Below are positions 24,207-31,861 of a stretch of DNA of 41,837 nucleotides, piece after piece. The notes below the pieces were generated by a model, which was not told the origin of the DNA, did not search any database, and saw only the letters and a list, made by a program, of their open reading frames with translations. Position numbers and translations under genes: made by a program. Every line of letters starts with the position of its first letter. The first letter of the stretch is position 1. The DNA comes from a virus, in IMG/VR virus record IMGVR_UViG_3300023104_000002, positions 1 through 41,837 of that record. One strand, written 5' to 3'.

Positions 24207-25316
24207 CTATTTACCTACCTTTTCTGCGGGTTTCAGGCCAGTCTTTTCTTTGGCTTGTACGAAGCCTGTACGAAGGGCCTCTAAAATCTTCGAGTCGCTG
24301 TCCTCAGCGTGCGTGTAGATCTTGTCGATCATGCCGCCCTTTGCGGACCATCCGCCGACGCTCTCAATCGACTTGGTATCAACGCCCTGGCGCACGCGCA
24401 TTTCCTGTCCGAAGCCATGCCGGCCAGCGGAGTGCGGCGGGAGATGCGGAATGCCGGCTTTCTTGCAGGCCGTGATCCAGCCCTTGCGCGGACCGTCCTT
24501 GCTCGCCCAGCCGAACACGCGCTTGTTCTCAGGATAGCGCCGATCCCAACCCCGCGGGAACTTGGCTGGCAGCGCGCGCAGCTCAGCGATCAGCTCAGGC
24601 ATCAACTCCACCACGCGGTCCTCATGGCCCTTAGCCCCGGGTATGACCGCGGTGCCGGCGTCGAGGTCGAGTGCGTCAGGGTGCAGAGCCGTAGCTTGCC
24701 CAACGCGGGCGCCGGTCGTGAACATGAACAGTGCCAGCGCGCCGTGACGTTTCGATGCTTTCGCGCGGAAGGCAATTATCCATAACCAGTCCCCGGGTAC
24801 TTTCGGCTTGCGGCTGATCTTACCGCGGTTGCGATCCTGCCGCACCCGCTCGGCGCGATCGTATCCCTTGATGCGGATCGGCGGGCATAGGCCTAGATCG
24901 TTCGCATTATTGATGACGGCGCGGGCGGGGGCGATAACCCAGCGGCGCCATGTGTCTGCGGAGTTCTTCGGATAGAGCGACGCGCCCAGATCGCGGATCA
25001 TCTTCGCGGTGATCTTCTTGACCGGCAGCGAGCCTATGCGTTCCACGATCGGCATCAGGTATTTCGCCGTCTCGGTGCTAGCCGGGTACAGTACGACGGC
25101 ATCGTTAAACGTGAAGTCGCGCTCGTCGGCTTCCTCATGGCCTAGGACCTGGCGGCGCTCTTCCCGCGCCTGCCGTTCTGCGATCCATTCCCGCGCGCCA
25201 GCTTCTGTAGATGCGCCAGTGCTTTCGCGGACGTAGCCGGTAACGTCGCGCCCGTTGAACTGGATCCGGCCTTTGACCCACCACGTCTTGCCGCGGGGGT
25301 AGGGTTCGAGCGGCAT
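24207..25316 (-). CDS. int: Tyrosine-type integrase
   Basis: 369 aa. Start set at ATG 25316, with AGAGGA upstream. It has an N-terminal DNA-binding part (1-65), a core-binding domain (67-160) and a catalytic domain (170-360). Catalytic residues: R204 in TTGARVGQA, H295-R299-H300 in HSAGRH (usual HxLRH), W323 in GGW and Y334 in DKIYTHA. Carries out site-specific recombination between attP (next to its 3' end) and the host tRNA-Arg gene. The start region overlaps the xis frame by 175 bases. Confidence 0.95.
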   Translation of the reverse strand: MPLEPYPRGKTWWVKGRIQFNGRDVTGYVRESTGASTEAGAREWIAERQAREERRQVLGHEEADERDFTFNDAVVLYPASTETAKYLMPIVERIGSLPVKKITAKMIRDLGASLYPKNSADTWRRWVIAPARAVINNANDLGLCPPIRIKGYDRAERVRQDRNRGKISRKPKVPGDWLWIIAFRAKASKRHGALALFMFTTGARVGQATALHPDALDLDAGTAVIPGAKGHEDRVVELMPELIAELRALPAKFPRGWDRRYPENKRVFGWASKDGPRKGWITACKKAGIPHLPPHSAGRHGFGQEMRVRQGVDTKSIESVGGWSAKGGMIDKIYTHAEDSDSKILEALRTGFVQAKEKTGLKPAEKVGK

Positions 25317-25498
25317 GCGCCATCCTCTAAAATATGATCGATCTGCTCGGGCGTAATCAGCATCGCCTTGCCGAGCGTGAAATAGGACCCGGTGCTGCGG
25401 GCCTTGGCGCGTAGGGTGCGCTCCGACATTTCGATGTCTCGAGCGGCGAAGTGTTCGCACCATTGCGCCGGCGTCTTGGCTCGTTCGTGAGCATACAT
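25142..25498 (-). CDS. xis: Excisionase-like HTH protein overlapping int
   Basis: 118 aa from ATG 25498. Residues 1-55 (KTPAQWCEHFAARDIEMSERT, then LRAKARSTGSYFTLGKAMLITPEQIDHIL) match alphaproteobacterial small excisionase/MerR-like proteins that precede integrases. The remaining 60 residues lie in the +1-shifted frame over the int 5' end, and their ALAHLQKLA end resembles tails seen in the family. It would direct excision. The call is firm for the N-terminus; the long overlap makes the exact C-terminus less sure. Confidence 0.75.
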   Translation of the reverse strand: MYAHERAKTPAQWCEHFAARDIEMSERTLRAKARSTGSYFTLGKAMLITPEQIDHILEDGACRSNPTPAARRGGSKAGSSSTGATLPATSAKALAHLQKLARGNGSQNGRRGKSAARS

Positions 25499-25502
25499 GA
25501 TG

Positions 25503-25811
25503 TCACCCACCAGCCGCCTCCTTCCCCCCAACAACCCCCGCCGTCGCCCCCTGCTCAAGGTGCTGGCGGGTCAACTGGATGCGAACGGGGACGATCTTGA
25601 AGTCCCGCATAGCCGTTCCGCGCATGGCAACGTCGGTGAAGAAAGAGGCAATATGCTCATGGGCCTTGCGCTCGCTTTCGAATGCCAACGGAGTCCAGAA
25701 CTGACCGTCTTTGTTCAAAATGCCATAGAAGTTCCGGCCGTAGACACTGCTGTCGATCGTCGCCGCCACGTCTTCAACAGCCCCCGCCTTGGGGGTGGTG
25801 GTCGGGTTCAT
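25503..25811 (-). CDS. Hypothetical protein
   Basis: 102 aa, ATG at 25811 overlapping the upstream stop (ATGA). A central domain (SVYGRNFYGILNKDGQFWTP, then EHIASFFTDVAMRGTAMRDFKIVPVRI) looks like a small alpha-beta fold found in phage accessory genes. Upstream of xis by 4 bases and probably co-transcribed. Confidence 0.65.
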   Translation of the reverse strand: MNPTTTPKAGAVEDVAATIDSSVYGRNFYGILNKDGQFWTPLAFESERKAHEHIASFFTDVAMRGTAMRDFKIVPVRIQLTRQHLEQGATAGVVGGKEAAGG

Positions 25812-26005
25812 GGTCGATCCCCTTCGAGCGCGGTGAGAAAGAACAGCACGCCGAGCAGCCCAATAGGACCGAACAGCACGGTAAAGCCCTTGGCGAAGTC
25901 CAAGCCGTCCGCTTCGCCCCAGCGCCGGTAAAAATGACGGGTAGCAAGCCAAGCGCCAAGACCGCCCGAGCCGAACCACAGGACCATGATGATAAGCCCG
26001 ATCAC
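25808..26005 (-). CDS. Small membrane protein (two segments)
   Basis: 65 aa with hydrophobic helices at about 2-21 (IGLIIMVLWFGSGGLGAWLA) and 41-59 (FTVLFGPIGLLGVLFFLTAL), separated by a basic loop. ATGA overlap on both sides. Early expressed small membrane proteins often affect superinfection or the envelope; no evidence here. Confidence 0.65.
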   Translation of the reverse strand: MIGLIIMVLWFGSGGLGAWLATRHFYRRWGEADGLDFAKGFTVLFGPIGLLGVLFFLTALEGDRP

Positions 26006-26229
26006 GGTACCATCTCCCAGCCGTTATGGATTTCCTCGTCGGCAATATCGTGGGCATCGTCCTCGCCCCACCCGTATCGCGGGTCACCGAAATCACCAGT
26101 TTCGTATTCCGTGTCTGACAGCGCAGCCTCGGCCATATTGAGCGCTTCGTCTCGATCGAGCGTAGGAACATGGCGCGCAATGAACCGGTCCGCGATCCAG
26201 CCGCGGAACTCGTCGCGTGTGCCGGTCAT
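26002..26229 (-). CDS. Acidic hypothetical protein
   Basis: 75 aa, overlapping both neighbours by 4 bases. Strongly acidic in the second half (TEYETGDFGDPRYGWGEDDAHD). Unknown family. Acidic small early proteins can be DNA mimics, but nothing specific supports that. Confidence 0.65.
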   Translation of the reverse strand: MTGTRDEFRGWIADRFIARHVPTLDRDEALNMAEAALSDTEYETGDFGDPRYGWGEDDAHDIADEEIHNGWEMVP

Positions 26230-26519
26230 GATGAAGCCCCTTCGTGTTGCGAGCCTGAGGTGGCGAGAGCGCGGAGACGGGCGGCGGTGTTTCTCCGTGC
26301 CCCGGCGCTAATCGTGTAGTCGCGGGCGATGAAGGTCCGATCAGGTCCGCCATTGATCGTGACGATGACCTTCGACCCGGCCGCGTTCGCACGGATCGCC
26401 AGTTCGCAGTCATCGGGCTCGAACAGCGCGATCTCGCACTGCACATCGATAGCGTTGTCGAACCCGCTGCGGATAGCCTCGACGCGGTCAGCCAGCGCCA
26501 ACAGTTCCTGCGCGCTCAC
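26226..26519 (-). CDS. Hypothetical protein
   Basis: 97 aa. GTG at 26519 overlaps the upstream stop (GTGA). Residues 2-20 are helical, followed by strands (CELAIRANAAGSKVIVTING) and a DYTISAGARRNTAARLRAL helix. Similar layouts occur in phage proteins of unknown role. Confidence 0.65.
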   Translation of the reverse strand: MSAQELLALADRVEAIRSGFDNAIDVQCEIALFEPDDCELAIRANAAGSKVIVTINGGPDRTFIARDYTISAGARRNTAARLRALATSGSQHEGASS

Positions 26520-27217
26520 TTCCCCCCTCCCTGCGACAAGAGGCGGATGGCGGCACGGGCGTCGGTGATGATATCCTCCAATGCGATACGCCATATTCGC
26601 GCGCCCATGTCCTGCCCGTCCTGGATGCGGACTTCAGCGAATGCGGCGATGGTTTCCAGCGCCTCAATCGCCTTCGCCGCCCCTTCGTCATTCGCTGCCG
26701 CAACGGTGGCGAGAGGTTTTTCCGGGCTGACGGAAGAACCGGGCGAGGACATGGCAAGGATGGTCTCGTCGATTACATGCCACGGATGCAGCGTCGTGTT
26801 GTTGCCGACAGCCTCGCGCGCAGCTTGGCGTATCGCTTCCCGGCGTTCGGGCGTCATGCGCAACTCGGCAATCTCCCGTTCCTGCATCCTGAACCAGAAC
26901 AGCAGGTTGCGCAGGACGTTGGCGCTGGTCGTCAGCACGATCCCGTCGCGGCAACCGGCCATGCAGCCCGAACCGAGCGGCATCGGCTTACCCTCACACA
27001 CCGGGCAAGCTTCCTCCCCCGGCGCTGGCAGTGTCTGCGAGAGGGCGGCGAGGCGTTCAGCGGTTTCCAGAATGTCCCGGCCAAGTGGTACGTTCGGATC
27101 AATCGTCCGTCGTGGCGTAACCCGTGAAAGGGTCAGCAACAATTCTGCCGCGTGGGTAATCACCTCATTCAGCCCCGTTGCGGTAGCCTCGGCACCCTGC
27201 ATAGCTGAATTAGTCAT
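26516..27217 (-). CDS. Hypothetical protein with CxxC-type knuckle
   Basis: 233 aa. ACPVCEGKPMPLGSGCMAGC (70-89) has four Cys that can bind zinc, like a DnaJ-type or zinc-ribbon knuckle. The rest is helical; a TPERREAIRQAAREAV segment follows. No catalytic motif seen. Coupled to both neighbours. Confidence 0.7.
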   Translation of the reverse strand: MTNSAMQGAEATATGLNEVITHAAELLLTLSRVTPRRTIDPNVPLGRDILETAERLAALSQTLPAPGEEACPVCEGKPMPLGSGCMAGCRDGIVLTTSANVLRNLLFWFRMQEREIAELRMTPERREAIRQAAREAVGNNTTLHPWHVIDETILAMSSPGSSVSPEKPLATVAAANDEGAAKAIEALETIAAFAEVRIQDGQDMGARIWRIALEDIITDARAAIRLLSQGGGK

Positions 27218-27390
27218 GCATCACCTTTAAGGGCGGCACAGGCCTGTTTGCCTTTGGGAGTAAGCTCGCGGCTATTTGAATAAACCAGTCCGAGGGATCG
27301 AACATCGTTGAACGCTCGCGTCCGTGCGCGCCTGCTCTCAATATCGTATTCTTTGCCGGTCAAAACGCGTTTTTGATTTGCGGTCAACAT
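27214..27390 (-). CDS. Small winged-helix-like protein
   Basis: 58 aa, first gene of the second leftward unit, ATG with GGAGG upstream. LTANQKRVLTGKEYDIESRRAR, then NDVRSLGLVYSNSRELTPKGKQA, looks like a short winged-helix (MarR-like half) with its wing at RELTPKGKQA. May bind DNA. Sits 27 bases from the -10 of its promoter. Confidence 0.65.
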   Translation of the reverse strand: MLTANQKRVLTGKEYDIESRRARTRAFNDVRSLGLVYSNSRELTPKGKQACAALKGDA

Positions 27391-27404
27391 GGCTTGCCTC
27401 CGTA

Positions 27405-27462
27405 AATTGTGCCCTTTATATAAACCGCACAGTTTAAGCGCGCAAGAGTAAAGGTCACAATT
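27405..27462. promoter_or_regulatory. Operator-like inverted repeat between divergent genes
   Basis: AATTGTGCCCTTT (27405-27417) and AAAGGTCACAATT (27450-27462) are inverted copies with 12 of 13 matches, flanking the -10/-35 region. Spacing between arm centres is 45 bp, about four helical turns. The RHH protein encoded next to it is the likely binder, giving autoregulation and control of the leftward unit. Confidence 0.6.
27417..27445 (-). promoter_or_regulatory. Leftward promoter of second unit
   Basis: On the minus strand TTGCGC (27440-27445), a 17-bp spacer and TATATA (27417-27422). It would start transcription about 10 bases upstream of the 58-aa gene's SD region. The left operator arm overlaps the -10. 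Confidence 0.6.
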
Positions 27463-27465
27463 ATC

Positions 27466-27651
27466 TTGGCACAGGACAACGCATCCACTACACCGCGCCC
27501 TATGGGACGGCCGCCACTCAACCATACCCGCATCCACGTCAGCTTGCCGCCCGAGACACTGGCGCGTCTCGACGAACGGGTTGGCACGTACGGTCGCGCC
27601 AAGTTCATCCGCGAGGCCGTGCAACAGAAGCTGGAGCGCGACAAAGTCTGA
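27466..27651 (+). CDS. Ribbon-helix-helix (CopG/Arc-type) regulator
   Basis: 61 aa, TTG start just after the inverted repeat. HTRIHVSLPPETLARLDERV is the beta strand and helix A of an RHH fold; GTYGRAKFIREAVQQKLERD is helix B. The N-terminal part (TTPRPMGRPP) is a basic, AT-hook-like arm. The only rightward gene between 21536 and 34404 apart from shadows. Probably binds the flanking repeat as a dimer or tetramer. Confidence 0.85.
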   Translation: MAQDNASTTPRPMGRPPLNHTRIHVSLPPETLARLDERVGTYGRAKFIREAVQQKLERDKV

Positions 27652-27661
27652 CCACCCCCGC

Positions 27662-28111
27662 TCATGCCCCACCTAGGGCGTTGAGGGCGGCGCGGATCGC
27701 GCGTTCGACCACGGGCCAGCGGAAGAACGCATATTCCATGCCCGAGTCCGTGTATTCCTCACCGTCCGGCCCGCGCAGGTCGTCCTTTACAGTGCGAATG
27801 AACTCCGCTTCTCGCGTCTGGGTGGCATTGATCGCTGGCGTCGAAGTCTGACGAAGGTTCGGGATTTCCGGCCAATTCTGTGACATGCCGTCGCGGTCCC
27901 AAAGACCCGATTGCATCTTCCACTTCAAGTGATCGCGGCGCTCGAATAGACCCATGTATAACCCAGTAGCGCCGGGCCAGTCGAACGCGTCCTTTTCGAT
28001 CGCGCGCGGTTCAGCCTCGTCGGTTTCAAGGTCGCCGGAAATGTCGAACGAATAGTCCGCACCTTCGCCCGACTTGCAAGGAAGGGGGGACATGTTTGTA
28101 TCAGTGACCAT
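27662..28111 (-). CDS. Hypothetical protein, last gene of early-left unit
   Basis: 149 aa from ATG 28111, overlapping the TnpB-like stop by 11 bases. Contains WPGATGLYMGLFERRDHLKWK and a DSGMEYAFFRWPVVERAIRAAL end. Unknown family. Ends 10 bases from the end of the opposing RHH gene. Confidence 0.65.
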   Translation of the reverse strand: MVTDTNMSPLPCKSGEGADYSFDISGDLETDEAEPRAIEKDAFDWPGATGLYMGLFERRDHLKWKMQSGLWDRDGMSQNWPEIPNLRQTSTPAINATQTREAEFIRTVKDDLRGPDGEEYTDSGMEYAFFRWPVVERAIRAALNALGGA

Positions 28112-29249
28112 CGGGCGTCTCCATGTGAGGGGATGTGCCAAAACCGGCACCGCTTGCTTTGGCCGCTCCGCTCAATGAAGAACCACGAAGGCTCCTATCG
28201 GCAGCTCCTACTTCTAGCGTGTCCAGCCCGACACGGAGAATGTTGCGCGCGGCGTTTACGTCTCGGTCGTGGACCGTTCCGCAATCGCTGCACTCCCAAT
28301 CTCTTATTCCAAGACCTGCGATACCTTTCGGCCTCGACGCGGGCAGTGAGCCACACGAAGAACAGGTTTGGGTACTGTAGGCCTCGGATACCTCAAGGAA
28401 AATCCGGCCATGCGTAATCGCCTTGTACCGGATCATGTTCTTGAAGATCGACCAGCTAGCGTCGTGTATCGACTTCGCCATCTTGGTCTTGGCCAATTTC
28501 GACGAGCTAGCATCACCAACGATGATGAGCCCGTATTTCGCGCACAATGCTTTGCTCGCCTTGTGCTGAAAATCTCTGCGACGGTTTGCCACCTTGAGGT
28601 TGATCGCGCGAACTCGCTTCGTTTTCCGGCCGCGCTGACCTTCTGCTAACGCGGCCTCACTCTGCCGGTAAAAGCGAGGCATCTGGATCGCTTCACCATC
28701 TGACAGTGTCGCGAGCGTTTTTAACCCCAGATCAATACCAACGGCCGCAGCCTCCACGGGGTCGGCGCACTGCACCTCAACTGGAACGTTGCAATACCAG
28801 TTGCCGTTGCTGTCCGCGTTGAAACTGCCAGTTCCGAACCGTTGGCCTGCATGCAGCAGGCCGCGCAGATGCATTGCTTCGTAGCGCTTGCCGTTGAACA
28901 CGAAAGCCGTGCCGTCGAACCTTACCTTGCCGGTGCTGAATGGCACCCAGCCTAGCGACCTACGCGAGCGCCAGCGCAGCCAAGGGCGCTTGTGTGCTGC
29001 CCGAGCCCTATCATAAGCTGCGCATACCCTCTGGATCGTGCACGAATGCACCCCAAGGTCGGCAGAGGCGCCGGCGGTCAGTTTCATCAGGTCGAAACCT
29101 GAAAGCCACTTCCGGCGAGCGCGCGCTGTCTTCTGCTGCGTTTCGTTGCAGTAGTTCCAGACGAAGTTGACCGAACGGGCTTGGCGATTGAGGTCAGCCT
29201 TGTGCTTGTCCCTGAGGCGAACCTTTACCGTGATGATTGTACTCGTCAT
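28101..29249 (-). CDS. TnpB-family (IS200/IS605 OrfB) RuvC protein inside phage operon
   Basis: 382 aa. ATG at 29249 overlaps the upstream stop (ATGA) and its own stop overlaps the next start. N-terminal basic helical domain, then RuvC: VGIDLGLKTLATLSDG with D173; bridge-like basic segment (RGRKTKRVRAINLKVANRRR); IIVGDASSSKLAKT (242-255), where the usual RuvC-II Glu position reads Gly; FLEVSEAYSTQTC with E286 and E289 nearby; zinc finger CSSC (296-299) and CSDC (320-323); DRDVNAARNIL with D328/D330. Members are RNA-guided nucleases, ancestors of Cas12. No tnpA, no IS ends, no adjacent non-coding guide RNA region is visible. Could be a recent IS hitchhiker or an adopted phage gene. Confidence 0.92.
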   Translation of the reverse strand: MTSTIITVKVRLRDKHKADLNRQARSVNFVWNYCNETQQKTARARRKWLSGFDLMKLTAGASADLGVHSCTIQRVCAAYDRARAAHKRPWLRWRSRRSLGWVPFSTGKVRFDGTAFVFNGKRYEAMHLRGLLHAGQRFGTGSFNADSNGNWYCNVPVEVQCADPVEAAAVGIDLGLKTLATLSDGEAIQMPRFYRQSEAALAEGQRGRKTKRVRAINLKVANRRRDFQHKASKALCAKYGLIIVGDASSSKLAKTKMAKSIHDASWSIFKNMIRYKAITHGRIFLEVSEAYSTQTCSSCGSLPASRPKGIAGLGIRDWECSDCGTVHDRDVNAARNILRVGLDTLEVGAADRSLRGSSLSGAAKASGAGFGTSPHMETPDGH

Positions 29250-29686
29250 GCCGCCTGAGCCTCGCCTTCGCGGCGTAAATCTGTGACGTCGCAGCCGAGC
29301 CACTTGCTCAGCGTCGCCAGCGCCCAGTCGACGAAGGCCTTGCGCTCGTCCTCGGTCATCTTGGCGAACGACGTGCTTTCGTAATCGCGGAACACGTCTC
29401 CGCTTGGCAGCGTCACGAGACGCACAAGGCCACGGCGGTCCTTGAGTATCTTGTGGAGCATTTCGGGATCCAGGGCGTCGCCTTCGATCCGTTCCGACAG
29501 CATCGGCGCGGCGACAGCGAGACAGGCCCAGTAAAGGGCATTCCGGCGCACGTTGCCCGCAGTCCGCGTGATGCGAACCCGAACCGGGCCGTCGTCAATT
29601 GCGGCGAGCGCGGCTTCGGCGATCGGGCCGACCGGGCGCAACCCGCCAAGCACGCGACGGAAAATCAGTGGCGCAGCATCGCTCAC
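29246..29686 (-). CDS. NinB / DUF1367-like recombination or replication protein
   Basis: 146 aa. VRRNALYWACLAVAA (46-60), HKILKDRRGLVRLVTLPSGDVFRDYESTSF-type strands and MTEDERKAFVDWALATL follow the general pattern of phage NinB/DUF1367 proteins (RNxLYWA, then S-x-SF-x-x-M). NinB-family proteins help recombination in lambda-like phages. It sits between an HNH protein and a TnpB protein, downstream of Erf. Assignment is moderate. Confidence 0.65.
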   Translation of the reverse strand: MSDAAPLIFRRVLGGLRPVGPIAEAALAAIDDGPVRVRITRTAGNVRRNALYWACLAVAAPMLSERIEGDALDPEMLHKILKDRRGLVRLVTLPSGDVFRDYESTSFAKMTEDERKAFVDWALATLSKWLGCDVTDLRREGEAQAA

Positions 29687-30069
29687 ATCAGTTCTCCAGT
29701 TAGATAATCGTCACGGTTCGCGACCGCGATGGCGACCAGATCGACGCCGGTCTTCGCGAGGAACGCGGCCTCGCTGCCGAGTAGGTGGACGCTGTTCGTC
29801 CCCATGTTGTGGCAACCCGGATCCAGCTTCACGACCAGCATGTGATCGCGGCGCGAGCCTTTCCCGGGGGCGCTGGCAAGGATGTGGTGAACCACCGTCC
29901 CGCCGTGACGTCCGCAGCCCATGCAGACGTCGCCGAGCGTGTCCCAGTACGCCTGCTCGTCCGCGTTCGGCTTGATCCCGCGCGAGACAGCCTTGCGGGC
30001 TACCTTGCGGACCGGGGTGGTGCGGCGCATCGGCGTCTTGGCGCGCAAGGGGGTGTGGCGGGCGAGCAT
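29683..30069 (-). CDS. HNH-type nuclease, Ref-like recombination endonuclease
   Basis: 128 aa. Basic N-terminus (35 residues, Arg/Lys-rich), then CMGCGRHGGTVVHHI (49-63), DHMLVVKLDPGCHNMGTNSVH and GSEAAFLAKTGVDL, the HH-x(n)-CH-N-x(n)-H arrangement and final helix of Ref/NinX-like HNH proteins in phages. Acts near Erf; probably cuts DNA in recombination or repair. ATGA-coupled to the NinB-like gene. Confidence 0.75.
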   Translation of the reverse strand: MLARHTPLRAKTPMRRTTPVRKVARKAVSRGIKPNADEQAYWDTLGDVCMGCGRHGGTVVHHILASAPGKGSRRDHMLVVKLDPGCHNMGTNSVHLLGSEAAFLAKTGVDLVAIAVANRDDYLTGELM

Positions 30070-30740
30070 CAGAAAGCCTCGCCAGCGCTCAGCACGGTCC
30101 GGCGATCAGTGAAGGCCTTCTGCACCGCCTTGAAGATAAACGGGTCGACCTTGTTAACGCCGTTGATCAGCCGCTTGTTGCGGTCTCGCAGATCGTCCAA
30201 GCTGTCGTTGTCGACGGCCAATCCGGCTTCTTCGATCAGCTCGCGCGCCCAATCACCCCAGCCGGTCGCGGGCTCGTCAATATGGACCTTGACCTCGTGT
30301 GTCTCTTCGTCGGCGTCGGGCGTGCCCTCGACCGGGATATTGAACAGCATGAACGCGGCGCTCTTGTATGCTGCCGACATCGCCTTGGCCGTCGACTTGT
30401 CGCCGCTGTCGAGCGCTTCGCCATAGGACGATGCAGTGTGCTGCGATCCGTCCTTAACCGAGACAAAATCAAATTCGCCTTTGACGGTCGTGTAGAACAG
30501 ATTGCCGCCCGACTTCGATACGCGCTCGACCTGGGCCCGCTCGACGATGCGGGGGATCACGACTAGCCCTTTAGCTGGTAACAGCGGCCCGAGCGTTTCG
30601 TAAACGTCGTCGATACCGCGGAACATGTAGCCGCTGCCCTGCGAGTTCTTGCGGGTCTTCGCGATGCCGACCTTGGCAATCTCAGCCTGAACCTCGGCAA
30701 TCGCTGCATAGACTTGCGGCGCGGTCTGTGATGCCGTCAT
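30069..30740 (-). CDS. erf: Erf-family single-strand annealing recombinase
   Basis: 223 aa (P22 Erf is 204 aa). GYMFRGIDDVYETLGPLL (37-54) and YGEALDSGDKSTAKAMSAAYKSAAFMLF (104-131 in two adjoining motifs) are the ERF signature. Anneals single strands, and in P22 circularises the incoming genome when packaged ends are redundant. Consistent with headful packaging and the circular map. Confidence 0.93.
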   Translation of the reverse strand: MTASQTAPQVYAAIAEVQAEIAKVGIAKTRKNSQGSGYMFRGIDDVYETLGPLLPAKGLVVIPRIVERAQVERVSKSGGNLFYTTVKGEFDFVSVKDGSQHTASSYGEALDSGDKSTAKAMSAAYKSAAFMLFNIPVEGTPDADEETHEVKVHIDEPATGWGDWARELIEEAGLAVDNDSLDDLRDRNKRLINGVNKVDPFIFKAVQKAFTDRRTVLSAGEAF

Positions 30741-30877
30741 GGTCGAAGCCCCTTGGTAATGCGGCGAGCCGTGGCCACCGTGGTTTCGTATTTCTCCGCA
30801 ATCTCGCGGAGCGTTTCGCCGATCCTGCGGCGCCGGCGCATTTCGGCGCGGTCGCCGTCATCGAGTGCCGCTGCCAT
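30737..30877 (-). CDS. 46-aa HTH protein
   Basis: Starts at ATG 30877, sharing one base with the previous stop, and ends with a 4-base overlap on erf. RRRRRIGETLREIAEKYETT followed by VATARRITKGL is a helix-turn-helix like that of recombinase Hin or small phage regulators. Acidic N-terminus. Could regulate or bind DNA with Erf. Confidence 0.6.
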   Translation of the reverse strand: MAAALDDGDRAEMRRRRRIGETLREIAEKYETTVATARRITKGLRP

Positions 30878-31695
30878 CAGACGGCCTGCTTCGTTTCGGC
30901 GATGCGGAAGCCGGGGATCGAGCCGGGAGGCTTCGAGCCCACGCGGATGATGTCGCTGGCCTGCCCGAGCATCCATTCCTTCAACTCGGCAGGACGCATC
31001 TGGCGGAAGTAGGCTAGCGCTGCGGCCGGGTCCTCGAGCGTCGGCGTCCAGACGGACTTAATGCCGATCGCGCGACCGCCGCCCGTTGCGTGAACCTGGG
31101 CCCGCGCCTTCTCCGCATGGTTGGCGGTCTTGGCGATGGCCTTGGCTTGGTCCTGCAGCCGTTCCGCCTCTTCACGCTGCGCGAGGTTTGCCGACTGCGC
31201 TGCTGCCTGCGATGCTTCTCGGGCGACCCGTTCGGCCTCAACCTGCTTTGCACGCAATGCCGCGGCTTCGGCGCGCTGCTGGCGGTCCAGTTCGGCAAGG
31301 TAGGGCGCGAGCGCGGTGTTCAGCGCCGACAAGGCGAGGGCGGTCTTACCCTTGTCCTTGTGGATCAGCGGATTGTAGGCGTCCTGAACCTTCTTCTTCG
31401 CCTCGTCGAACGGCTTGGCTTCTGCTACGCGCCGTTCCTCGCCGGCCTTCGCTGCCGCCTGGATGCGCTTACGCAGCTCGCCAACCTCGGACGCTTGGCC
31501 CGCAGTCGCGATTGGCTCGCCGTCCAGCCACAGCTTGGCTTCCTCGTACAGGTCGTTGACCTCTTTCGCGGTCAGTTCGAAGGGCGTCGGCTCGGGCGGC
31601 TGGTTGTCGCCGATCACCGCGCGCGGGTTCGGCATGCGGTCCAGTAGGTCGCCAACCGTCGTCGCCATCGTTCCGTTTCCAAGATCAACGGGCAT
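30877..31695 (-). CDS. Coiled-coil protein upstream of erf
   Basis: 272 aa, start at ATG 31695 overlapping the 58-aa gene by 11 bases; another ATG at 31668 is possible. Residues 100-205 form a long Ala/Glu/Arg coiled coil; the C-terminal domain (VWTPTLEDPAAALAYFRQMR, then LKEWMLGQASDIIR) is compact and conserved in genes before erf or recT. Likely a recombination or replication accessory protein. Confidence 0.75.
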   Translation of the reverse strand: MPVDLGNGTMATTVGDLLDRMPNPRAVIGDNQPPEPTPFELTAKEVNDLYEEAKLWLDGEPIATAGQASEVGELRKRIQAAAKAGEERRVAEAKPFDEAKKKVQDAYNPLIHKDKGKTALALSALNTALAPYLAELDRQQRAEAAALRAKQVEAERVAREASQAAAQSANLAQREEAERLQDQAKAIAKTANHAEKARAQVHATGGGRAIGIKSVWTPTLEDPAAALAYFRQMRPAELKEWMLGQASDIIRVGSKPPGSIPGFRIAETKQAV

Positions 31696-31861
31696 GGACG
31701 TTCTCCACACGAGGAAGGGGAGTGGCGGGGGTGCGCAACGCAGCAGCCCGCTCAGCCCACGTCCGCCCGTCTGCACAGCGCAGAGGGAAGGGCGAGACGT
31801 AGGCGCCGGGGATGAAGGGGCGCGCGCGGGTAAGAGCCTTCGTGGATGCGGGGACGGTCAT
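31685..31861 (-). CDS. 58-aa hypothetical protein
   Basis: ATG at 31861 (ATGA with the previous stop). The basic, Pro-rich product holds a CADGRTWAERAAALR segment and no membrane helix. It fills the space between two clear genes with exact couplings on both sides, the main support for it. Confidence 0.6.
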   Translation of the reverse strand: MTVPASTKALTRARPFIPGAYVSPFPLRCADGRTWAERAAALRTPATPLPRVENVHAR

